DNA from: an uncultured Collinsella sp.
GTDB lineage: Bacteria > Actinomycetota > Coriobacteriia > Coriobacteriales > Coriobacteriaceae
Direction of reading: 5' to 3'
Assembly: GCA_902490405.1 (NCBI GenBank)
Contig: CABUDS010000051.1
Coordinates: 1-10,943 of the forward strand
Length of the DNA: 10,943 nt
Shown: positions 5,471-10,943 of the stretch, one piece after another
Layout: every line of letters begins with the position of its first letter
Position numbering within the stretch: position 1 is the first letter of the stretch
Notes under the pieces: model-generated
Databases searched by the model: none
Told to the model about the DNA's origin: nothing
Seen by the model: only the letters and a program-made list of their open reading frames with translations
Program-made: the position numbers and the translations under genes

Positions 5471-6889
5471 ATGGCCTACGACGCCAAGAAAATCTATTAC
5501 CGCTTCGATGACCACTTGAGCCGCCTGGTTCTGGATTACGAAGCAAGCCGCCAGATTTCGCCTGAGAGCGAAAGCCTCTACCACGGCCTGCCGACCGACC
5601 CTTATGACGAGGGCCTGTTTGTTGAGCACAATGTCAAGCGCGGCCTGCGCAATGCCGACGGCTCGGGCGTGGTCGCGGGCCTTACCCGTATCTCGGACGT
5701 GCACGGCTACAACAAGGTCGACGGCAAAGTCGTGCCCGACCAGGGCAAGCTCACGCTGCGCGGCTATAGCATCGAGGATCTGGTCAACAATGCCCAGTCC
5801 GAGAATCGCTATGGCTACGAAGAAGTCGCCTATCTGCTTATCACGGGCTCGCTGCCCAACAAAGAGGAGCTCGACGGTTTTTGCGAGCGCTTGGGCGCCT
5901 TTAGGCATCTGAGCGACGAATACGTCAAAGAGTTCCCCATGACCACGGTGTCGTCGAGCATCATGAATGTGCTTCAGCGCGCCGTGTTGTTGCTCTACGC
6001 CTTCGACGCCGAACCCGACGTCATTACGCCCGAGCACGAAATCGACGTCGCCATCTCCATGCTCGCCCGTCTCCCCCGCATCGCCGCCTTCGCGCATATG
6101 GCCTCGGTCGCCAAGCGCCGCGGCTCCGAGGTTCATGTGCCGCACCCCACGCCCGGCCTTTCCACCGCCGAGACCATCCTGCAGGTGTTGCGCGGCGGCA
6201 TGGCATTCAACCGTGACGAAGCCATGCTGCTCGACGTGATGCTCATGCTGCATGCAGAGCACGGCGGCGGCAACAACTCCACGTTCGCCTGCCGCGTGCT
6301 GTCCTCCTCGGCCACCGACCCGTATTCTGCCTACGCCGCGGCTATCGGCTCGCTCAAGGGTCCGCGCCACGGCGGCGCCAACGCCAAAGTCGTGTCCATG
6401 CACGAAGACATCCGCGCGCATGTTTCCAACTGGGAAAACGAGGACGAGGTCGCGGCCTACCTGGGCAAGATCCTCGACAAGCAGGCTTTCGACGGCACCG
6501 GCCTCATCTACGGTATGGGCCACGCCGTCTACACGCTGAGCGACCCGCGCGCCGAGGTGTGCCGCCGTTACGCGCGCACGCTTGCCGCCAAGAAGGACTT
6601 GGGCGAGGAGTTCGCGCTCATCGAGCGCATCGAGCGCTTGGCCCCGCAAGTGATGCGCGATCACGGCATGACCAAGCCCATCTGCGCCAACATCGACCTG
6701 TACACGGGCTTTATCTACAAGATGCTCGGCGTGCCCGAGACGCTCTTTACGCCGCTATTTGCCGTCGCCCGCATGGCCGGCTGGTCGGCGCACCGCATGG
6801 AAGAGCTCTTCTGCGCGCACCGTATTATTCGCCCGGCCTATCGTCCGGTGATCGAGCCGCTAGCGTACAAGCCGCTCGCCGACCGCTAG
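5471..6889 (+). CDS. gltA: Citrate synthase
   Basis: This enzyme condenses acetyl-CoA with oxaloacetate to citrate in the cytoplasm, the entry step to the citrate cycle or to 2-oxoglutarate and glutamate synthesis. The 472-residue protein shows the whole catalytic set: His264 in HAEHGGGNNSTF (261-272), His351 in GMGHAVY (348-354) and Asp409 in NIDLYTG (407-413). GPRHGGANAKV (298-308) and the DPRAE segment (358-362) are also family features, as is the N-terminal LRGYSIEDLV (96-105). It is longer than the common ~430-residue bacterial form, with an N-terminal extension of about 60 residues. Closely related 2-methylcitrate synthase cannot be excluded from motifs alone, but no propionate-catabolism gene is nearby. 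AGGAG (5461-5465) lies five bases before the ATG. It follows the ACT gene and ends at a strong terminator. Confidence 0.95.
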   Translation: MAYDAKKIYYRFDDHLSRLVLDYEASRQISPESESLYHGLPTDPYDEGLFVEHNVKRGLRNADGSGVVAGLTRISDVHGYNKVDGKVVPDQGKLTLRGYSIEDLVNNAQSENRYGYEEVAYLLITGSLPNKEELDGFCERLGAFRHLSDEYVKEFPMTTVSSSIMNVLQRAVLLLYAFDAEPDVITPEHEIDVAISMLARLPRIAAFAHMASVAKRRGSEVHVPHPTPGLSTAETILQVLRGGMAFNRDEAMLLDVMLMLHAEHGGGNNSTFACRVLSSSATDPYSAYAAAIGSLKGPRHGGANAKVVSMHEDIRAHVSNWENEDEVAAYLGKILDKQAFDGTGLIYGMGHAVYTLSDPRAEVCRRYARTLAAKKDLGEEFALIERIERLAPQVMRDHGMTKPICANIDLYTGFIYKMLGVPETLFTPLFAVARMAGWSAHRMEELFCAHRIIRPAYRPVIEPLAYKPLADR

Positions 6890-6913
6890 GACGCGAACCG
6901 TTATAGAACTCGA

Positions 6914-6951
6914 GCGTGGCCAGGGCATCGCCGCCCTCGGCCACGCTTTTT
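6914..6951 (+). terminator. Intrinsic terminator of the ACT-gltA operon
   Basis: GCGTGGCC (6914-6921) pairs with GGCCACGC (6939-6946). The stem continues as AGGGC/GCCCT with one bulged C, closes on a six-base loop, and is followed by TTTTT. It lies 25 bases after the citrate synthase stop and separates that operon from the HAD gene whose ribosome binding site starts ten bases later. Confidence 0.92.
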
Positions 6952-6976
6952 ATGCCAGCAGAAAGGGCTGTATCAA

Positions 6977-7819
6977 ATGATTGTGTTTTCCGATATGGAC
7001 GGAACGCTGCTGACGAGCGATAAGCAAATGAGCGATGCCACCTGGTCGATGCTCGACGAACTCGCTCGACGCGGAATTGAATTTGTGCCCTGCACGGGAC
7101 GTCCGCTGTCGGGCATCTTTGAGCCCATCCTCGCCCATCCCTCCGTGCACTATGCCGTCTGCGCCAATGGCGCCAGCGTCTGGCAGCTCGACGACGATGT
7201 GCCCAACGATGTCTCGCGCGCCACGCGCATTTTGAGCCGTCCGCTCGATCGCGGCATTGCGCATCGCGTCCATCGCATCGCCGCCGGCCACGATGTGACC
7301 TTCGATATCTTCGCGGATGGGCAGTGCTTCCTCCCCCGCTCGCTCTACACGCGCCTGGACGAATTCTGCGGCGGCGACCCCCACATCGCGGCTTCGCTCA
7401 AGCGCACACGAACACCGATCGACATGGATATCGACAGCAAGATCGACGGGGTCGAGACGCTCGAACGCATCGCCATGTACTGGCACGACCCGGCCGATCG
7501 CGACGCCATCGCGGCTGAGCTCGACACGCTCGGAGGCATTGAGGTCACGCGTTCTTACGCCATGAATATCGAGGTCATGGGTGAGGGCGCCACCAAGGGA
7601 ACGGCCCTCACGTGGCTATGCGAGCACCTGGGCGAGCGTCTCGCCGACGCCTGGGCGTTCGGCGACAACATCAACGACATCCCCATGCTGCAGGCAGCGG
7701 GCCACGGCATGGCCATGATCAACGCCGAGCCCGAAGACCGCGAGGCCGCCGACGCCGTCACCGGATACGACAACGACCACGACGGCGTCGCCCACACCAT
7801 CATGGCCGCCCTCGCCTAG
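6977..7819 (+). CDS. Cof-type HAD-superfamily phosphatase
   Basis: Cytoplasmic Mg-dependent phosphatase of the Cof/type IIB HAD group, acting on small phosphorylated metabolites such as sugar phosphates; the exact substrate cannot be read. The 280-residue length is usual. Motif I is SDMDGTLL (5-12) with nucleophile Asp6 and acid/base Asp8. Motif II is CTGRP with Thr40, and the ANGA stretch (63-66) is typical of the group. Motif III is Lys207 in GATKGTAL, and motif IV is GDNINDIPML (229-238) with Asp230 and Asp234. The cap domain lies between, about residues 80-195. GAAAGGG (6961-6967) is nine bases upstream of the ATG. It starts just after the gltA terminator, so it needs a promoter close to or inside that region, or readthrough. 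It faces the next HAD gene tail to tail. Confidence 0.93.
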   Translation: MIVFSDMDGTLLTSDKQMSDATWSMLDELARRGIEFVPCTGRPLSGIFEPILAHPSVHYAVCANGASVWQLDDDVPNDVSRATRILSRPLDRGIAHRVHRIAAGHDVTFDIFADGQCFLPRSLYTRLDEFCGGDPHIAASLKRTRTPIDMDIDSKIDGVETLERIAMYWHDPADRDAIAAELDTLGGIEVTRSYAMNIEVMGEGATKGTALTWLCEHLGERLADAWAFGDNINDIPMLQAAGHGMAMINAEPEDREAADAVTGYDNDHDGVAHTIMAALA

Positions 7820-7829
7820 CAGCAGCAAC

Positions 7830-7860
7830 CCGGCAGAAAAGGAACGTCCCTAACTGCTGG
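7830..7860. terminator. Imperfect stem-loop in the convergent gap between the HAD genes
   Basis: CCGGCAG (7830-7836) can pair with CTGCTGG (7854-7860), with one G-T pair, around a loop containing AAGGAACGTCCC. It fills most of the 42 bases between two converging genes, where a bidirectional terminator is expected. It lacks a clear T-run on either side, so this is a tentative call. Confidence 0.3.
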
Positions 7861-7861
7861 A

Positions 7862-8656
7862 TTAAGCAAGGCTCTCCAGAACACGGCGGAGTTCTTGCTG
7901 GACGGCGTGGTCGCGGTTACAACCCACCACGCGATCGGCCACCGCCTTAAGCGCGGGGCGCGCGTTTTCCATCGCGCAGCCCGTGCCGACAAAGCGAATG
8001 ATCTCGTAGTCGTTCATCGAGTCGCCAAACGCCATGACCTCGTCGCGACCAATGCCGTAATGCTCCGCGAGCTGCGCGATACCCGAGGCCTTCGACACAC
8101 CGGGCTGCATGGCATCGATCCACGCGTTGCCCGAAGGCGCAAAAGTAAAGAGCTGACCAAGTTCGCGCTGTAGCACGTACGCACTGTCCATAACCGCACT
8201 GTCGTCGCAAAAGATACTCGCTTTGATGATATTTACGCTGGGATCGGGCAGCTCCCAAATACGCTCGGCATTGGGAAGGTCCTTATCGACCTCACGCACG
8301 AACTTGCACTCGTCATCGAGCAGGAAGGACTTGGTTCGGTCAAAGAGCGCAAGATGCAGATTGGGAAACGTCCTGACGGCTTGGGCGAGCCTTCGAATCG
8401 CCAGGTGGGAATACACCTCACGGTCTACCATCTTACCGTCGGCGTAGACTTGGGCGCCGTTAGCGGCGACAAAGTCCATCTTGTCGCGAACGGGCGCAAA
8501 GAACTCGCACAGGCGATCGTAGCGACGACCTGACGATGCGGCGAAATGCACGCCATGCTCGTGTAGCGCCAGAATCAGTTCGTAGGTCTCGGGAGGCACC
8601 TGGCCGTTTTCGTCAAGCAGTGTGCCGTCCATATCGGATGCAATCAGTTTAAACAT
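7862..8656 (-). CDS. Cof-type HAD-superfamily phosphatase, second copy
   Basis: A second Cof/type IIB HAD phosphatase, 264 residues, clearly different in sequence from the one at 6977-7819. Motif I is SDMDGTLLDE (7-16) with Asp8 and Asp10. Motif II is SSGRR with Ser42, followed by AANGAQVYADG (64-74). Motif III is Lys189 in GVSKASGIAQL, and motif IV is GDSMNDYEI (211-219) with Asp212 and Asp216. The cap lies at about residues 82-180. The GVSKASGI form of motif III and the overall layout fit sugar-phosphate or nucleotide phosphatases of this group. The substrate is unknown. The ribosome binding site AAGGGAG (8664-8670) has a seven-base spacer to the ATG and lies in the 3' arm of a long hairpin, with a candidate promoter just outside it. 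Adenine deaminase is upstream on the same strand, 198 bases away. Confidence 0.93.
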   Translation of the reverse strand: MFKLIASDMDGTLLDENGQVPPETYELILALHEHGVHFAASSGRRYDRLCEFFAPVRDKMDFVAANGAQVYADGKMVDREVYSHLAIRRLAQAVRTFPNLHLALFDRTKSFLLDDECKFVREVDKDLPNAERIWELPDPSVNIIKASIFCDDSAVMDSAYVLQRELGQLFTFAPSGNAWIDAMQPGVSKASGIAQLAEHYGIGRDEVMAFGDSMNDYEIIRFVGTGCAMENARPALKAVADRVVGCNRDHAVQQELRRVLESLA

Positions 8657-8661
8657 AGAAA

Positions 8662-8723
8662 AGCTCCCTTCGGGCTTGTTGGAATCGAACGTGTATCCGA
8701 TTCCAACGTACCCAAAGGGAGCT
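8662..8723 (-). promoter_or_regulatory. Long leader hairpin that buries the ribosome binding site of the HAD gene
   Basis: Read on the minus strand, the arm starting at 8723 (AGCTCCCTTTGGG) pairs with CCCGAAGGGAGCT (8674-8662). This makes thirteen consecutive pairs including one G-U. After a 3x3 internal loop, a second ten-pair stem GTTGGAATCG/CGATTCCAAC forms around a ten-base loop. The 3' arm contains AAGGGAG, the ribosome binding site of the HAD gene, and is followed by TTTTCT and then ATG. The fold would block translation and, with its T-rich end, could also act as a terminator. That it is a regulatory switch is inference; the base pairing is seen directly. Confidence 0.75.
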
Positions 8724-8726
8724 CAA

Positions 8727-8755
8727 ATAAGACTCCGCGGGCGTAAACGTTACAA
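8727..8755 (-). promoter_or_regulatory. Candidate promoter of the HAD gene at 7862-8656
   Basis: On the minus strand, TTGTAA (8755-8750), a 17-base spacer and TCTTAT (8732-8727) each match four of six consensus positions. The expected transcription start, about seven bases on, falls at the very beginning of the leader hairpin. The messenger would then start with the 5' arm of the RBS-blocking stem. Confidence 0.45.
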
Positions 8756-8756
8756 G

Positions 8757-8862
8757 GACCTGGCAAATAGCTCACACATGCCAGAGGTCTCACGGTCGCG
8801 GCGTCAGGCGACACACCACCCCGACGGCTAGTCGTTTAAGAACGTCCCCGATGACTAGTCGG
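8757..8862. other. Space between adenine deaminase and the HAD gene: two weak stem-loops
   Basis: CTAGTC (8828-8833) pairs with GACTAG (8853-8858), with outer CCGA/TCGG support, overlapping the adenine deaminase stop codon. A second fold pairs GACCTGGCA (8757-8765) with TGCCA and GGTC (8779-8789) across a two-base bulge. Neither has a T-run on the minus strand, so a terminator for the deaminase gene is possible but not shown. No small gene is supported here. Confidence 0.35.
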
Positions 8863-10675
8863 CGTAGGTGAAGGTCGTGACGTCGAACATGCCCTCGGGG
8901 CGGATGCGGAGCGTCGGGATCACCGGCAGGGGCAGGAAGATGATGCCCATGATGGGGTCGAGCGGCGGCTCGATGCCCATGGCGCGCGCCTTGACCATAA
9001 AGTCGTCGTGCTGCGCGGCGACATCCTCGGCCGTGCCCTCGCTCATCAGACCACCGAGCGCCAGCGGAATACGCGCCACGACCTCACCGTTGCGCACCAG
9101 CACGTGGCCGCCCTGGCCAACAGCCTCGACGGCAGCCATCATATCGGCCGCGTTGTCGCCCACCACGCACACGTTGTGCGAGTCGTGGCCGATCGTCGAG
9201 GCGATGGCACCGCCCGTAATGGTAAAGCCACGCACCCAGCCGCGACCAATGTGCTTGCCAACAAGACCCAGGCCCGCAGGGCCATCACCGTCGGCCCCCT
9301 CGGCCTGCAGTGACAAGCCGCGGCCATGGCGCTCGATCAGCATAATGCGGCGCAGGCCCTCGGCATTCTCGGGACGAGCCATGCCCGTGATGGCCTTGCC
9401 CGGCACCACGTCGATCACGGCCTCGCCCGGCTTAAAGGCATAGTCGAACACGTCGAGCGATAGCTTCGGCAGCTTAACGGAAGCACGCAGCTCATCGGCA
9501 AGGGCCGCAACCTCGGCCATCTCGGGTGCAATTTCGCCCACAAAGGTGCCATCCTGCGCCACCAGGGCACCGGCGGCATAAACACGATGCGGAGCCTTGG
9601 CAAACGTAAGGTCATCGAGCACCAGCAGGTCGGCGCGCTTGCCCGGGGCGATCGCGCCACGGAGCTCGTGTGGGTCGCGGCAGCCGTGGTCCAGGCCAAA
9701 TGCCTCAGCCGTAGAAAGGGACGCCATGGAGATGGCGACCACCGGGTCGATGCCGGCCTCGATAGCCACGCGACAGGCATTGTCGATCATACCGGTCGAA
9801 AGCGCGTCGGAAGGAGCACGGTCGTCGGTCGCAAAGCAGCAGCGACGGGCGCGGGCGGGGTTCTCCAGCAGCATCGGCGACAAGTTGGCCAGGTCGTGGC
9901 TGCACGTGCCCTCGCGCAGCATCACATACATGCCGCGGGACAGCTTATCGAGCGCCTCCTCGGGAATCGTCGACTCGTGGTCGGCGATAATACCCGCTGC
10001 GGCATAGGCGTTGAGGTCTTTGCCGGCAACAAGTGGCGCATGGCCGTCGACCTGCTTGGACGGCGTCTGGTTGGCAGCGTCGATGCGAGCGCAGGTCTCA
10101 GGATCGGCCATAAAGACACCCGGCAGGTTCATCATTTCGCCCAGACCAAAGACATCGCCCGGATACTCGGCAAAAAACGCCTGCATGTCAGCGGCGGTAA
10201 TCACAGCGCCCGCTTGCTCATCGGGCAGCGCGGGCACGCACGAGGGCATCATGTACTTGATGGAAATGGGCGCGCGACGGCCGTCCTCGATCATAAAGCG
10301 CAGGCCGTTCAGGCCGGAAACGTTGGCGATCTCGTGGCTGTCGGCGATGGCAGTGGTGGTGCCGCGCGTCGCCGCCATGCGCGCATACTCGGCGGGACGG
10401 ATGTTCGAGGACTCGATATGCAGATGTCCGTCGATAAAGCCGGGGGCGATATAGCGACCCTGGCAGTCAATGACCTCAGCCGCCTCGTAGGTGCCGGCGG
10501 CATCGTCGCGACCGTCGTAGAGCACGCCGACGATTACGCCGTCCTTGACGGCAACGCTACCGGGCGCCACGCGCTGGCCATATACATCGACAATCTGCGC
10601 ATTGGTAAACAGCGTGTCGACGGGCACGCGGCCCTCGGCAGCATCGATCACAGACCTCATGACCTCAACGGACAT
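8855..10675 (-). CDS. ade: Adenine deaminase
   Basis: This enzyme deaminates adenine to hypoxanthine and ammonia in purine salvage and catabolism; it is a metal-dependent amidohydrolase in the cytoplasm. The 606-residue length fits the bacterial Ade family (about 580-600). The N-terminal small domain leads to APGFIDGHLHIES (77-89), with the metal ligands His84 and His86. Further active-site features are ADSHEIANVSG (111-121), Glu180 in GLGEMMN, His212 in DGHAPLV, His233 in DHES, and Asp284 in ATDDRAPSD. The C-terminal domain carries GHDSHN (496-501), also typical of the family. AAAGGAG (10681-10687) lies five bases before the ATG. It appears to be transcribed alone from its own leader; a purine transporter gene, often near ade, would have to lie outside the window. 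No purine riboswitch is visible upstream. Confidence 0.96.
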   Translation of the reverse strand: MSVEVMRSVIDAAEGRVPVDTLFTNAQIVDVYGQRVAPGSVAVKDGVIVGVLYDGRDDAAGTYEAAEVIDCQGRYIAPGFIDGHLHIESSNIRPAEYARMAATRGTTTAIADSHEIANVSGLNGLRFMIEDGRRAPISIKYMMPSCVPALPDEQAGAVITAADMQAFFAEYPGDVFGLGEMMNLPGVFMADPETCARIDAANQTPSKQVDGHAPLVAGKDLNAYAAAGIIADHESTIPEEALDKLSRGMYVMLREGTCSHDLANLSPMLLENPARARRCCFATDDRAPSDALSTGMIDNACRVAIEAGIDPVVAISMASLSTAEAFGLDHGCRDPHELRGAIAPGKRADLLVLDDLTFAKAPHRVYAAGALVAQDGTFVGEIAPEMAEVAALADELRASVKLPKLSLDVFDYAFKPGEAVIDVVPGKAITGMARPENAEGLRRIMLIERHGRGLSLQAEGADGDGPAGLGLVGKHIGRGWVRGFTITGGAIASTIGHDSHNVCVVGDNAADMMAAVEAVGQGGHVLVRNGEVVARIPLALGGLMSEGTAEDVAAQHDDFMVKARAMGIEPPLDPIMGIIFLPLPVIPTLRIRPEGMFDVTTFTYAD

Positions 10676-10742
10676 ACATACTCCTTTAACTGTAGAAATA
10701 ACTGCGGAGCGGACGAGCCTTCACCGCAGCAAGCCAATAGCA

Positions 10743-10771
10743 ATTGTATGCCCAAAAGAAGGTCCCGCTAA
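10743..10771 (-). promoter_or_regulatory. Candidate promoter of adenine deaminase
   Basis: On the minus strand, TACAAT (10748-10743) matches five of six -10 positions; 17 bases upstream, TTAGCG (10771-10766) is a poor -35 box. The leader of about 60 bases between this box and the ATG can form one hairpin (CTGCGG 10702-10707 with CCGCAG 10724-10729). No purine-riboswitch-like three-way fold was seen. Confidence 0.4.
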
Positions 10772-10943
10772 CGCCCCGTCCGCTTAACGGCACACGCCGC
10801 TTGGCGCAATGGAGACAGGTTGCTTTGCACCAATGACAAGGAGTGTCCCAAAGTGCCAACAACGGCAGCGCCGATATTTTGGCAACGCCAGACACTATGA
10901 CCCAATCCAGGGGCACGGAAACGACAGGAGCCCCCGCTCGTGA
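10772..10943. other. Upstream flank of adenine deaminase, no supported gene
   Basis: No gene can be supported to the window edge. A rightward frame opens at ATG 10897 (MTQSRGTETTGAPAR) and is still open at the edge, but it lacks a ribosome binding site. It could be the start of a divergent gene or nothing. AAGGAGTGTCCC (10838-10849) resembles motifs seen in two other gaps of this window. Confidence 0.3.

Noticed and set aside
4919..6664. Leftward open frame of 581 codons over the ACT and citrate synthase genes
   Set aside because: It lies antisense to two genes with complete family motifs and ribosome binding sites. Its composition (His, Val, Gly, Ala rich) is that expected from the reverse strand of GC-rich codons.
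10676..10760. Purine riboswitch for adenine deaminase
   Set aside because: The leader is short and holds only one simple hairpin. The conserved three-helix junction and loop sequences are not visible.
9587..10771. Rightward open frame of 394 codons
   Set aside because: It is antisense to adenine deaminase, which has all catalytic motifs. The protein shows no family features.
10686..10916. Leftward open frame of 76 codons upstream of adenine deaminase
   Set aside because: It runs through the ade promoter and leader, has no ribosome binding site, and resembles no family.
1..10943. CRISPR array or complete insertion sequence
   Set aside because: No regularly spaced repeats and no transposase gene with flanking inverted repeats are present. 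The only mobile-element trace is the truncated recombinase.

Overview
The window looks like chromosome of a high-GC Gram-positive anaerobe, most likely a Coriobacteriia gut bacterium close to Collinsella. This is inferred from the GC-rich coding sequence, the strong purine-rich ribosome binding sites and the style of the citrate synthase, ACT-domain and adenine deaminase proteins. No rRNA, tRNA or other taxonomic marker is present, so the assignment is a judgement from protein style only.

Positions 1-4709 are an accessory block. Leftward from about 3074 runs an ABC exporter operon: a large permease that is a fused tandem duplication, then its ATPase, then the first 34 codons of a third gene that leaves the window at position 1. 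Rightward from 3210 runs a small membrane protein (DUF2975 type) followed by a YozG/Cro-like helix-turn-helix regulator. The two transcription units diverge from an AT-rich 135-bp gap that holds a perfect TTTAACA-N5-TGTTAAA palindrome over a candidate -10 box. The regulator's stop codon is followed directly, in the same frame, by the C-terminal catalytic domain of a tyrosine recombinase that has lost its N-terminus. This is good evidence that mobile DNA has been rearranged here. Positions 4710-5105 carry no convincing gene but hold a strong hairpin and short repeats, and probably mark the edge between accessory and core DNA.

Positions 5106-10675 are core metabolism. An ACT-domain regulator-like protein and citrate synthase form a probable rightward operon ending at a clear intrinsic terminator (6914-6951). 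Two Cof-type HAD phosphatases follow, facing each other across a 42-bp gap. A leftward adenine deaminase gene lies upstream of the second phosphatase. The leader of that second HAD gene is almost entirely one long hairpin whose 3' arm contains the ribosome binding site. It has its own candidate promoter, so a translational or attenuation switch is plausible.

The signals most worth a second look are the RBS-sequestering hairpin (8662-8723), the divergent ABC / DUF2975-HTH control region with its palindrome, the duplicated permease, and the regulator/recombinase junction at 3983/3984.
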